The position numbers were made by a program, and so were the translations under genes. A stretch of DNA of 64,000 nt from Amoebophrya sp. A120 (lineage: Eukaryota; Sar; Dinophyceae; Syndiniales; Amoebophryaceae), in contig CAJINV010000012.1 of NCBI GenBank assembly GCA_905178155.1, forward strand, positions 1,616,492 through 1,680,491. The letters run 5' to 3'. This document shows, one piece after another, positions 10,134-21,600 of the stretch. Each line of letters opens with the position of its first letter. Positions within the stretch are counted from its first letter, which is position 1. A model generated the notes under the pieces. It saw nothing but the letters and a program-made list of their open reading frames with translations, was not told the DNA's origin and did not search any database.

Positions 10134-13100
10134 ATGAAGAACGCAATATCGAACAAAATGGACACCTTTCTCCGCGAGCCCTTTCGCACGCGCACCACGC
10201 TCTACGGGACCGAAAGGGACGCGTTTGTTGCCACGTCCCAGCCGCTCGCGACCCAAGCGGGGCTGGAGATTTTGCGAAGAGGGGGCAACGCGGCCGACGC
10301 AGCCATCGCCACGTGCTTGGTCCTATTAACTGCAAAAGTATCGTACTGTAGTATAAACCGCATGACAAATTTCCTCAGCGTGAGAAATGAAATCTGTAAT
10401 GTGGATTAAATTTAAGAAAAAGATTTGTAATGCGTGACTGCAATACGAGTGCGATGCTTTTGCATAGGATAGGGCCTGAACGTCGTCGAGCCGTGCTGCT
10501 GCGGATTGGGCGGTGACGCTTTTGCTTTGTACTGGAAAGAAGACGAAAAGCGAGTGTACGGCATGAACGCAAGTGGTCGCAGTCCGAAGGCGTTGACGCG
10601 GGAAAGGGTTGTCGAGGATGTTGCTAATACTGCTGAAGTAGATCAATTTGCAATGAAACGAGAAACTACGACTGGTGACGCCGACAATGATATCCACGAT
10701 AGTACTACCCCTATGATTCCCGAAACCATCCCGGAAAACTCTGTGCACGCAGTGACGGTTCCCGGCGCAGTCGCTGGCTACATGGATTTCCTGGACAAAT
10801 TTGGTTCCGGTAACGTCATATCAAATGCAAATATGTCTGGGTCTGGAAGAGTGTGATCTTGCTTGTGCATGACGTAGAAGGTCTGGCATGAAAGTCCTAG
10901 CAACACAGGTTTTTGAGCAGGCTAGGCGATGCCCAATCGGCATGACAAATTCCCTCTTTTGGTGACAAGAAATGGATAACTTTTGCGGTCCATGCATGAC
11001 AGATTTTGTTCTGGTCTCAAATGCGAATCAGAAGTTTACATGTTTCCAGACCCAGACATACTTGCAATGCCCATACGTCAGCAGGGAGGAGATTTTCTCC
11101 TTCGCGATTGATTTCGCGGAAAACGGATTTCCCGTCGGCATCTGGACCGGAGGCTTGTGGGAAAGCTGCGAAGCGTTTCTGCAAGAGAGCGCACGAAAAG
11201 GGTTTCACGGGGAGGAGTTGTTGATGGAGCAGGCAGCAACTAGAAATAGCTCTACACGAAGATCGAGCGAGGGGGCCGAGGGTCGTGAGGAGGTTGGCAA
11301 GAATCATGGAGCAAACAAGTCAGAAACTTCTAAAGCAGCGCCAAACACGGTCAAAGACCACGGTGTGATGGTCAACAAAAACATCGCAACCGTTCTGCGG
11401 AGGATTTGCTGCGAGGGAAAGCCCGGGTTTTACGAGGGCGAAACTGCGAGAAAAATCCTCGACGTCTTGACGGTCGCTCAGAAAAAGCAGAATTTGCCGG
11501 AAAGCTGCATGACGCTGGAGGACTTGCGGTGGCACCAGGAGTTCGGGGTGGATATTTTTGGGGCAAACGACGAAGCTGTTGGCCTCGGGGGACACACAGA
11601 AGAGGGCTCGGCGATTTTTTCCAAGTCGGCAACCAAGCAACGAATCCTGTCTGTCACCTACCGAGACAAAATCCGCATCCACGAGATGCCGCCCAACGGG
11701 CAGGGTATCACGAGAAAAAAGTACATACGTACAGTTGCAGCCCCTGCATGCTGCAAGACGGTCGAGGACGACCTTTGTCATGTTGCGCAATAAACTGTTT
11801 GCGTGCAGCCTCCGCCCCGTTTCGTGCAGCGTGTGTTTTCGCTTCTGATCTCTGCATCGCAAGTTTCCTCTGTCCACAACATGGCAAAATGGTTTGTCTT
11901 GCTGATATGTTATACCACAGCAAGAGTGTAAAGAAGAACTGTAAAACACTTTTTTCTTCGGATACAGCGCATTGCGGCATTGGTTGGGCTGAACATTCTG
12001 GAGAACTTTGATTTCGACCAACTTCTTCGAGAGGCCGACTCATTAAAAGTGTCGCGGAATAAAGTTGACCGGGAACAACATCAAATAGATGGAAATGCCG
12101 ACCAAGAAGCCCAGCGTGTGCACACACTAGTGGAGTGCATGAAGCTGGCTTTCTATCGCAAGAAAAAACTGTTTCACTGTGATGAACTTGTGATGCAGAA
12201 AATGCATGATCACTGAAGTCTTTGTCTTGCTGCACATGCAAGACAAGTGATTTTTAGCGGTGTTTTCCCTATAGGATCCTCGCGTGGCAGGTTTTCATTG
12301 TAATGTGTAGCGAATTTGTAATGCAAAACTTGCAAAATCCTTACAGTGAAACAGTTTTTTCTTCCGATACTTTCCACGAAACCAACTTCTACATAGCAGA
12401 CATGGACTTCTACAGGGAAGATGATTTGGATCTCAACGCGGAAGTTGAGCATCCCGGCCTCCCACGACCCTATCCCCACCTGCCCATCGAGACGCTTCTG
12501 TCTAAGGAATACGCGAAGAAATTGAGTTATGGAAGCGTCAGGTTTGAAATCGACAAAGTTGAAATGATTTGTCATGCATAAAATCCACGGCATGAAATGC
12601 CTGTCTTGCCGGGATGGCAAGCGAGGCCGACTGTCAGCCTGTTTAGGGTTTGAAGTAGAGCTGCTAAAGTAGCATGAGCAGTCGTCTGTGCCCAAACAGC
12701 ACGACAAATTGGATTCCGGTGCTCGGAAAATTTGTCATGCGCCGCTTGGAAATTGGGCTTCCGACTGGTATCGATTTTATGCATTACATACAAGTTATTT
12801 CATCAACTTTGACGATTTCAAACCTCACGCTTTCATATGAGTGAATTGATAAAGCCGGACTCCACGGTGGAGGATAGGGTCGGGGAAATCGAGAAAATCC
12901 GCAGGGAATTTGCGACGAACATGGTTCGTGGAAGTGATTATACCCGGTCGTGTACTAGCGCCACAGTAAAAACAAACCAGGATGAAGTGCGAAGCTGCAG
13001 CAGCAGCATACTGTCAAAAGGTGTTGAAGTTGACCACAATACCAACGAGAGCTTCTGCGCCGACTTTTTGTCGGACGTCAAAAAAAAGCATGGTCTTGGT

Positions 13101-15136
13101 CACAACAAAAAAGGTTCACCACAAGAACTCGCCACCCGAGCAAAACTAGAAACGACTTCCACCTCGAAGATAAAAAGTGGATCAACAAATAAAACCACCT
13201 CTGCGCCGGAGAGAACAAGTGGCTCCTCGTCGTTCACCCCAACGAACCAGTCTCACACGACGCAGTTTTGCGTGATGGACTTTGCGGGTAACGCGGTCTC
13301 GTTTATTCAGTCCAACTACAACAAATTTGGCACGAATTTCGTCCCGGAAAGCTGCGGTTTTACCCTGCAGAATCGCGGGGCGAATTTTCATCTGCGGGAT
13401 ATCAAATTCAAAAATTTCTGGGTCTGGAAGAATGCGCGATTTGTCATGCAGCGTTTCCATGACCCATGACGTCTGGAATGCGAGACCCAGCATGACAGAT
13501 TCTTTGAGGTCTCTATCATGCCTGTCCTGCATGAGAAACTCCCTCTCAACTTGGTCAAAAGGGGACAGCTGTTGGCACTCATGCAACACAGATTTCTGCA
13601 TGATTCGGATTTAGCATGACAAGTTGCAATCTTCCAGACCCAAGCATTTTTGCATTTCATACGGGACAAATATCACCCAAATTGCGTCGCCGGCGGGAAA
13701 CGGTATCCTGTGCAAAAGTATCGTACTCGTATTGCAATCATGCATTGCAAATCTTTTTCTTAAAGTAAATCAGCATTATAAATTTTCTTTCTCATGCTGA
13801 GGAGATTCATTTATACGAGTACGATACTTTTGCAATTCATAAACGGAGCTATCATACGATTATCCCCGGATTGGCCACTACGGTAGGAGTAGGACGAGGA
13901 ACTTCTTGTAAATTAGAGCGACGAGGAGGGGAACAAGATATTAAGTCTTCATCTTCGCGAACAAGCACACTTTTGATGAATTTGGCTTTCGTGTTCGGAA
14001 ACATGGGGGGCTTCATGCAGCCACAAGGACATGTGCAGCTGGTCCACAATTTGATTGACCGAAAGATGGACCCGCAGAGGGCGATATGCATCTTCGCAAA
14101 TATGGTCTTTGGGTCTGGAAGAGTGCTGCAACGTTTGCTATAATGCTTGTTGTAATGCTCGAGCCTGTCATGCACGTAAGAGCCTGTTTTTTTTGTCACG
14201 CGGACGAGACGCAGTTTGTCATGCAGAATGCTCTTCTACACATATTACCATCTCAGAAACTTGTCATGGCGGGCGGTCGAAAAATTTTGCGGTACGAGAC
14301 CCTCATGAAGACTCGCCGACCAGCATGATCACAAATTTCCAGGCCACGACATATTTTTTTGCATTGGATAGGCGATTGACTTTCCCAGATTTTGCATCCA
14401 GCCCGCGGGAAACGCGGCGCCGCGGATCATTCGTGATAGGCCTGATGGAATAAAGAAGATGAACTTGGTAGACCACGGCTCTACTACTTCCCAGGACGAG
14501 GAATCGCGACCGGTTGATGTTACTGGTTCTACCACTGTAGCAGGAGCAGGAACAGCGCCAGGATTACTCTTTGATGCCCCGGATGAAAGAGCGACAACCA
14601 CAACCCGAGAAAACTGCGAAAACAGAGCTACGATTTTCCTTGAGCGAGGGCTTGTGTTTGAGAAAGAAGAGGACTTGGTGCTGGCAGTGGACAAAAACCA
14701 CTGTGCAGATCAAAAACATTTATTTCCTGACCCTCGCGCAGGAGATGAACCGCAGCACAATGATGTTGCGTCGAGAAGCATTTCAGTTTCTCCTGCATCG
14801 TGTCCACCTGCTAGAAGAAAAACAAATTGTGGCCTCTTCAGCAAGAACAATCAACTTGTGTTTGCCGACGGGGCGCAACGGGCGACTTTTGGCCGGGCAC
14901 AAATCATTGGGTATGCGGATTTGATGCGTGGTCGTGGGGAAACAAGCCAAAGCACCAGCAGGGATGTTGCAAAGGAGAACGAGATCGGAAGTGGGGAAGA
15001 TCTTCACGACGCGAGGAGAAATAATTCAGCTGCAGCGCCAGTAGAAGTACAGAAGCAGTTTTTTAGTAGAGTCAGATGCGCGGGGTCTGAAAGTAGATGT
15101 GACGGTTGTGTATTCTCTGTGCGGAAAGTGATATAA
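10134..15136 (+). CDS. Gamma-glutamyltransferase / glutathione hydrolase, YwrD-like
   Basis: N-terminal nucleophile hydrolase that would cleave gamma-glutamyl bonds (glutathione and conjugates). Exons 10134-10324, 10478-10818, 11081-11704, 11969-12153, 12375-12536, 12831-13399, 13667-13703, 13847-14085 and 14377-15136 give 1036 codons in one frame. Family motifs in order: [81 protein letters not shown], then [17 protein letters not shown] with the likely autocatalytic Thr at about residue 644 (codon 13257-13259), [37 protein letters not shown] and a final FGRAQII. It is nearly twice the family length because of low-complexity Ser/Thr/Glu insertions before the nucleophile (12870-13240) and in the last exon. 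No signal peptide is seen at the chosen Met, so location is open. All eight introns are introners; the fifth junction (12536/12831) is the least certain. Confidence 0.9.
10325..10477 (+). mobile_element. Family 2 introner (intron)
   Basis: Left end ACTGCAAAAGTATCGTACTG, right end CGAGTGCGATGCTTTTGCAT. TSD GGTCCT / GGGCCT. Excision gives [15 protein letters not shown], matching the family. Confidence 0.85.
10819..11080 (+). mobile_element. Family 1 introner (intron), subfamily D
   Basis: TIR TATCAAATGCAAATATGTCT / CAGACCCAGACATACTTGCA. TSD CGTCA at 10814-10818 and 11076-11080. Excision reads [19 protein letters not shown]. Confidence 0.9.
11705..11968 (+). mobile_element. Family 4 introner (intron), diverged
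   Basis: Left end TATCACGAGAAAAAAGTAC, right end AACACTTTTTTCTTCGGATA. Short TSD CAGG / CAGC. Excision restores [17 protein letters not shown]. Confidence 0.82.
12154..12374 (+). mobile_element. Family 4 introner (intron)
   Basis: Left TIR TATCGCAAGAAAAAACTGTT, right TIR AACAGTTTTTTCTTCCGATA. TSD CTTTC at 12149-12153 and 12370-12374. Confidence 0.88.
12537..12830 (+). mobile_element. Family 5 introner (intron) with long TIRs
   Basis: The only family 5 copy. Left arm AAGCGTCAGGTTTGAAATCG through GTCATGCATAAAATC (12533-12574) is the inverted complement, with small indels, of 12773-12832. Ends are unlike the TAT...ATA families and the TSD is unclear, so the splice point (GGA AGC | TTT CAT) was chosen for frame only. 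Confidence 0.6.
13400..13666 (+). mobile_element. Family 1 introner (intron)
   Basis: TIR TATCAAATTCAAAAATTTCT / CAAGCATTTTTGCATTTCATA. TSD CGGGA at 13395-13399 and 13662-13666. Excision reads [16 protein letters not shown]. This is the intact relative of the introner split at 31646. Confidence 0.9.
13704..13846 (+). mobile_element. Family 2 introner (intron)
   Basis: TIR TATCCTGTGCAAAAGTATCG / CGATACTTTTGCAATTCATA. TSD AAACGG at 13698-13703 and 13841-13846. Excision restores [12 protein letters not shown]. Confidence 0.92.
14086..14376 (+). mobile_element. Family 1 introner (intron)
   Basis: Left end ATGCATCTTCGCAAATATGG, right end TTTTTTTGCATTGGATA. TSD GGCGAT at 14080-14085 and 14371-14376. 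Excision gives MDPQRAIDFPRF, the transferase motif. Confidence 0.88.
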
Positions 15137-15954
15137 ACTAATTGAAAAGTGATTTTATCAACAATTATCGCAAATAAAATCCAATGCCAATGCGTATGCT
15201 GAATTTGGAAGGCAAGAAACACAAACAAAGATAAAGATGAAGATCCATATTAACCCAGAGCAACGAGATAAGTATGCTGTATCAAATCGGTGCTTTCATC
15301 AACTACAGTGGATGAAACCAAGATCCAGAGAAAGCAAGATCCAGAAGATCGGCAAAAGTGCTGGAAAAAATCTTCAATGCAAGATCCAGAAGATCTGCAC
15401 AAGTGCTGGAAAAAATCTTCAAGTACAGGTGCAGCGACAAGAGGTCCTTTAATCAATACACCATGAGCAGGCATAGGCAATGATGTATCAGATACATTGC
15501 CTCATCATGAGGCACCTTGTCTTGTCTCCACTGGCAATCGATCAATCGGGGATCGAGCAACTTCGTTCTCAAAGTCGGTCGTATTAAATGGCTTGAAGAA
15601 TCTACTCGTCCTCATTTCCAGCAGCAGCTCTGAGTACAGGTAGGACTTGTTATAGGTTCTTGCCGTTCGTCGAGGAACTTTTTCGCGACTATATCCCACA
15701 TAAAGTTCTTTTACATATCGATTTTAGCAACTGTATATCCACGGTCTTGTCTTTAAAGAATTCGAGTGCATCAACAGACAGCATTGATTTTTTGCTCGTC
15801 AGCTACTTACAAGCAGGAATATAGATAGTGCGTCAGACAGTAACTCGCTCGCCTAAAGAAGCGAGCACACAATTGATTTTTTGCTCGTCACGATATATTG
15901 TGCCTCAGAGTCAGACCAGTTCAGCGTACAAGGATAAAAGCACGACACAAGAAA
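15137..15954. repeat. Intergenic with a 45-bp tandem repeat
   Basis: Two adjacent copies of about 45 bp (15335-15379 and 15380-15424) share CAAGATCCAGAAGATC and AAGTGCTGGAAAAAATCTTC. The rest is AT-rich with no recognised gene. Confidence 0.55.
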
Positions 15955-17867
15955 ATGAAAACTACCAGCAGCACGCGCGTCTACTTACTGTGTGGTCTTC
16001 TACAGGTCTGCGCAGCTGCACTGCTGAAGATGCATACTGCCGGCTTCTTGATGGCAACAAACAGCTATGCTTTCCTCGTCTCGTCTCTGCCTCAAGCAGC
16101 AGCTGCGGCTCCTGGGGTGACGGGAACGGGCGGAAGCAGCCGGGGTGACGCAAAAGGAACACCTCCTGACGCACCGCTCCTGGCAGAGGCTGTTGCGTCG
16201 TTTCTGGCCGGGGACCCCGGCGAACTGAGGCCGGGTAGTGCCGAGGCATCCACGCCACTCCGGGCAGTCAACCGAAGCTGGCTGGGCGCTGCCGACAAGG
16301 CGAGGGCAGCCGCCTCGGGCAGTCGAAGCAAGGAGGAGGACCTTGCTCGCCGTCGTGACGCGCGCCGCGCTCGAGATACGGTTACGGGGCTGTTGCAAGC
16401 GATAAAAGACGACACAGTAATACCCAGCAGTACCGATGGGGATTCGTTCGCACACGACTGGAAATACGTGGCGCGCATGCTGGCGGCGAGAAAAAGTAGG
16501 GCAGACGCGTTTAATAATATTAATACTCCGGAGCCAGCAGGTAATGGCATTCGTAACAACATCCATGCGAGGCAGAGTTTTTTCCTGCAAATTTTCGAAG
16601 CTTTTGTCGCGCAAAATGTTGATCAACACGGGAGCAGCTCCCGCTCCCCAGAGGTTCCGGTGGCAAGGGATCCGACTCCCGACGGTATCAAATGTGAAAA
16701 TGTCTGGGTCTGGAAGATTGCCAGGTTTGTCATGCACATTTTCCATGACCCATGATGTCTGTGATGCATGCCCTAGCATCACAGATTTTTTGAGGGCATC
16801 TTGATGCCTAGTCCGCATGACAAATGTCCTCTCTGCGTAGCAAAAATTGCATTCTACTCTTTGCTGCTCATGCAATGCAAGCTTTTTTGGAATCCAAATG
16901 CAGCATCACAAGTTCCACCCTTCCAGACCCAGACATTTTTACAATCCATACACGGCGGTCCTGTGCAAGGGATCTTCCCGACTGAGCTCCTGATTTCGTT
17001 GGAAGACGCGATTGGGAGGATTTGCACCGCGCCCGACCTGGGGAGGATTTGCTTCCCGACATCTGCAGGTTGGGGATCGATGGACGACTCGAGTATCTCT
17101 GATCTGACATACTACACCATTTGGCCCCTCGCACGCGAAGTCGTCACGCAGGTGAAGATTGTTGTCTGCACCCCGGCACGACCTCCACGTGAAAGACCAG
17201 GCGCGGTGACTATTGCTGTCATTCAGGGTCGGAATGATCCTCCGCTAGAGATCCCGGGTCCGGGGCTTGCACAGAACCAGCTCAGCATGACACACCCGCT
17301 TTCTCGTCGAAACGGAGTGGGAATGCGGGTAGAGGCCGAACCCGCTCGAACCGTCGGACCTGCGGGTGGTCCTGCAGGCGAAGTTCAAAAGTACAACCTA
17401 CGCATTGCAAATGTACTGTAGTGTGAGTCCGGTCTTCTTCTGATGTGCATGTGACAGATGAACTTGGAGGCACCATGCTAGTAACAAGTAAGTAGTAGCT
17501 ATTAGCCTGCTACTGCGGTATTCTTTCTGTGATATTCTGCACGACGAACAACGCGAGCTCACCCAATGAGTAGGCACTTGTAGCCGATCACTACGCTGCT
17601 GCTGCATGAAAAAATTGTGTGGGTGCTGTGTCGTGTAGTTTTTCCGTGTTGGCCACGACAAATCGGACTACTTTGGCAAGAAACCAAACAAGCGGCGCTC
17701 ATCTATCCGCCTTTATCTATACATAATTCTGGAGAAATTATAAACATGCTTGACAAGCTGTGTGAAAGTTCCAGACTCAGACTACAGAAACAGATTTGCA
17801 ATGCATACGACCACTTCAGAGCGGTGCGGTTACATTTTTACAAAAAGCCATAGTCGGCGGAGCCTAA
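15955..17867 (+). CDS. Secreted-type protein, paralog 1 (unknown family)
   Basis: Exons 15955-16685, 16956-17402 and 17810-17867 give 411 residues. ATG 15955 begins MKTTSSTRVYLLCGLLQVCA, a hydrophobic N-terminus read as a signal peptide (possibly followed by a second hydrophobic stretch to about residue 45). Then come an Ala/Gly-rich linker, LLAEAVASFLAGDPGELRPG, a charged helix with KEEDLARRRDARRARDTV, and QSFFLQIFEAFVAQNV. The second exon has TELLISLEDAIGRICTAP and a beta-like PGAVTIAVIQGRNDPPLEIP tract; the last exon adds RPLQSGAVTFLQKAIVGGA. A close paralog follows at 22196-25498. No known domain was recognised. In a parasite such a duplicated secreted family could be effector-like, but that is speculation. 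Confidence 0.72.
16686..16955 (+). mobile_element. Family 1 introner (intron), subfamily A
   Basis: TIR TATCAAATGTGAAAATGTCT / AGACATTTTTACAATCCATA. TSD ACGG. Excision joins CCC GAC GG to C GGT CCT. The paralog at 23400 lacks an introner at this position, so the site is polymorphic between copies. Confidence 0.85.
17403..17809 (+). mobile_element. Family 1-related introner (intron), long and decayed
   Basis: Left end CGCATTGCAAATGTACTGTA, right end CCAGACTCAGACTACAGAAA then GATTTGCAATGCATA. TSD TACG at 17399-17402 and 17806-17809. About 407 bp, longer than usual; orthologous copy at 25020-25422. Confidence 0.75.
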
Positions 17868-18622
17868 GTCGGAGTCTTTTCGGGGAAAAGACGCACCATT
17901 ATAATTATTTGCGACGTTGTACCGAACTTACTTTGTGTTGCATAGAGAAAATAAATCAATCTTAAGCGGCCTTGCAGCCATTCTTTCGCATTGATTTGGT
18001 GGGCGATTTCTGTCGATCATGAGTTTTGCTCACAAAGATAATGCTTTGTCCTCTCATCTATGAGGAACTTTAACTTTATAGGGGCGTGATGTGTTGACTC
18101 TTGGTTCATGAATGAAAAGTTTTTTACGATTTTATTTTTATGATAAGTGTATGATGAAGAGGAGTAGCAGTAGCAGAAGGAGAAGAAAACTCAATATAGC
18201 AAAGACGCAAAGTAGCCAGAGAACACGAATCTTGATGAGATGCGACCATGAAGCTCTAGAGCTACTGGGTCATTGGTGCATGACAGGAATCTTTGATCGC
18301 CCTATGTTGGATGATGTCCGCTCAGGTACTATCGTAGTGTAGTGGTAAAACTAAAAATCGATGTTGCGCCCATTCTTCCTTACTGCGTGGGCATCAATCT
18401 CTGTATAATCATGAGTTGTTTTGCTCGCGCAGATGATGCTGTGTAGTCTATGTGAGGGACTACACCAGGGTTGTGACATGATTTTTGCACTATGTATGAA
18501 TGAAAAACTGGGTGATTTTATTGAAAAAAGAGTGTATGATGACGAGGAGAAGAAAATATCAAAATCAAAACGCAATATAGCAAAGACGCAAAGTTGTAGT
18601 CAGAAAAAACGAATTTTGATGA
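17868..18622. repeat. Spacer with direct repeats of about 220 bp
   Basis: Two related blocks, about 18010-18245 and 18405-18620, share ATCATGAGTT..TTTTGCTC and CAATATAGCAAAGACGCAAAG. Similar sequence recurs once at about 25640-25720 downstream of the second paralog. No gene seen. Confidence 0.6.
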
Positions 18623-21600
18623 GGTGCTGCATCCTCTCGCCAACGTAAACTTCAGGTTGTCGACGGGGGACGAAATTCCGCTGCGGTTTTAGAACAGCGC
18701 GATGATGTTCCTGGGGCCCCAAATGTAGCAGCGGCAACCTTGGTTGGAGCGCCAAAACAGCATGACAAACTGGAAAAGGATCGGCATCTGAAGACTTTGC
18801 GCCCGGTCTTGAAAATGATGAAAAAGGAGTGTGCAGCAAGTTCTCTTGAAGGCCGTGCGCGTACCTCCTGCCCATCCTCTTGTCATAAGTGCGGCCCGGT
18901 GGCCTGGAAATGGAAACCGATCAAGAAGCTCCTGGTGCACATGGATGAAGAAGTGAGTTTCAGCCATATACCACCTGCACGTAGCCGGAATAGTGCTAAG
19001 ATACTAATTTTAGACCGTGGACGGGCCAGCGATCCTCGAGGAGATGAGCGGCGGGCTTCTCCCTTGGAAAAAGCGTTGAGACTCCCCGGAGGATCTCGAT
19101 GCGCGACAGCAAAGTCGCGGGTTTTAGATCGTAAACGGCTCATGCGAGGATCAGAAGGCAGACAGCTGAAGAGCGGGGGTTGCGACTTTGGTGAACTGTT
19201 CTGCCGATGGGGGTCTATCTTAATGGAACTAAGAAGCACAACTAGCAATAAGCCGGATACTCATCCGGTTTGTTCTTCTTCGCCTTCACTACGCCGGGAT
19301 TGGTCGTTTAAGCTCAGCACGCAGCGCTCCAAATGGAACGAGCATGCTCAAGCACATGCTTCAACGTCCGAGCTTAGTCGCAAATTTGAAGGTTTGCGGA
19401 AGTTTTGGTGCAAATCTGCTGAAAACGACGAACCACGACTACAGACCACGTCTCCGAATTACGACTACGAATCAATGACGGCGCACGACCTTGGAGTTGC
19501 ACGCGGGCGACCGTTGTCCATATCTGGTGAGTCTCCCAACAGAAAAATGCGAAAGTTGGGTATTCCTGATTCGGAGAAGCTGTGCTCCACATCGGGAATA
19601 GCAACCGAAGCGCCTCTTTCTGCTGGAATTTTTTCTCGCATAAAGAAACCCGCACAGACGAATCCGAGGCGCCAGGGCAGCTTTATGATCCATGGAAATG
19701 CAGGTCGAGTTCTACTCTCTTCTTCGCGGCGTGGAGTTATGCAGAACGTTGTGAGCTGCAGTACTCGATCATTACGGCGTCGGCAATATCTCAGTTTCAA
19801 TCATCTCAAAAGACCCGGAGTGGCAGCTTCGCGTACTGTAGTTTTGAAGTCGAGTCCAGGGAGCGAAGTCTCGATGAAGTTTTGCGGAAAGTCTGGCCAC
19901 CTCGAGCAAATACCGACTTGGGACAGCCGACGGGGAGAGAACGCCGGTGCTATTGTTACGACATTACAGGTTGTGGAGCATCAGCAAGGGCAAACTCCGC
20001 CGCACTTGTCGCAGGTTGCGGGGGACGATAGCAAATGGTTAGAACAGCTTCGTCGGCGTCATGACTCCGGTGCCTTTGGTTTCGCTGCGTTACCTGGAGA
20101 CGCAAGGCAGAGTGGGGAAGTCGCAAGAGCGTTAGCGTTCTGGTCTGGCTTGCAGCAGTATAATCTACACTGTCACGAGCACAACGCCGCGTGGGGGCAT
20201 GAAGATGAAGCTGCAGCACATGCAGACTCGCGTAGTGGCGGTTTCACAGTCATGAGAGCGAGTGCGGTTGGGCGTACATGTAAGGCCGCAAAGCAGTACC
20301 GAGAAAAACCCAAACCGGTGCGGGGCGACGACTCCAACAGAAGGAAAAGGCGCGGAAAGTTCGGGTCTCGGGAATTAGGGGGGTTCATGAGTTCGACGTT
20401 TTCGGTGGAGGAGCCTGTGAGCCACAACCCCAGCACTGCAAAAAATGAAGGGCAGCCAGCAGGAAACCACGAGGGAGATGAGGACAGCCCGCAGGATGAT
20501 GGCCCGCCGCCACAAATCTGGGACCCGTTTCAACATGTGCCGAAGCGCCAAATACTTCCGCCGCTGGTCGGGCATATGAGCTACTCGGTGGGGTGTATCA
20601 ACATGCGATCTGGAAACCCGGAGGGGGCGTCTTTCACCTGGGCCATGGAAGTGGCACGATGGCGAAAGTGGGACGCGGTGTGCTTGAACGAGTTCAATTA
20701 CACGAAGTCACTACTTCTTGACGACGACACAGTATTCAGTAAGGAAGGCAGCATAGCACAAAGCCCGGCAATTTTTAACCAAGAGAACAGCGACAGCGAC
20801 GGACACGAGACGGATGGCAGTTTTGAAGACAACTACGAGGCCCCGCAGACCTTGAGCACCATCAAACCGACTTGGGTGAAGCGCAAAAAGTATGATTTGG
20901 CTTATACAAATGGCGTAGGCATTGCGATTATTCATCCGCAGCTGCGGGAACAGTTACGGATCGCGATGAAAAATCCGGCGGAGCATATTCGGGCCCGGCC
21001 CCGGATCCTGTCGATTCACCTGGCGGAGATGATACTGACTTCCATCTATGCCCCCACAAGTGCAACCGCGAAAAACCAGCGGGAACGCTTTGACATGGAC
21101 TTTTTGCGGCATTTCATGGAGATGGGCAGACGCAAGCGCCAAAAGTGGAAGACGCAAATTACGTGTGGCGACCTCAATGCACAGATCGGGGCGGAGCGCT
21201 TTGCGAATTCGAGCATTCACGGCGGCAAAGGGTTGCAGCACACAAACCCAAGGGGCAAAGAGTTGGCCAACAAGTTGCTAGCACTCAACACCGTGCTCGC
21301 CGGTACGCACTTCGACGCAGGTCCCGGAGAGTCGTCCGCCACGAGAGAGGGCAACGAGCTGGGCCACTTCTTAACCAATGGCCGCTTCTTATCAAAGTTC
21401 AGAAGCTACCGCAGATTCGATCCGAATGGACTGACGCAGACCGGAGAGCTAGCGGCACCAAAACGTCTGGACCATAAGGCGCTGGAAGTGCAGGTAGATG
21501 TGAAAGGGCATGCACAGATGCGGCGCGAAGGACTTCAGCGGCAGGCAAATTCCAAGGAGTTTACGCTGGAGCCCGATCCGAAAACCGTAGCAAAGTTCAA

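Noticed and set aside
15335-15424. CRISPR-like repeats
   Set aside because: Two adjacent copies without spacers, in a eukaryotic context; an ordinary tandem duplication.
16000-16875. 291-residue minus-strand frame over paralog 1
   Set aside because: Shadow of the coding exon and introner on the other strand; it runs through the introner TIRs.
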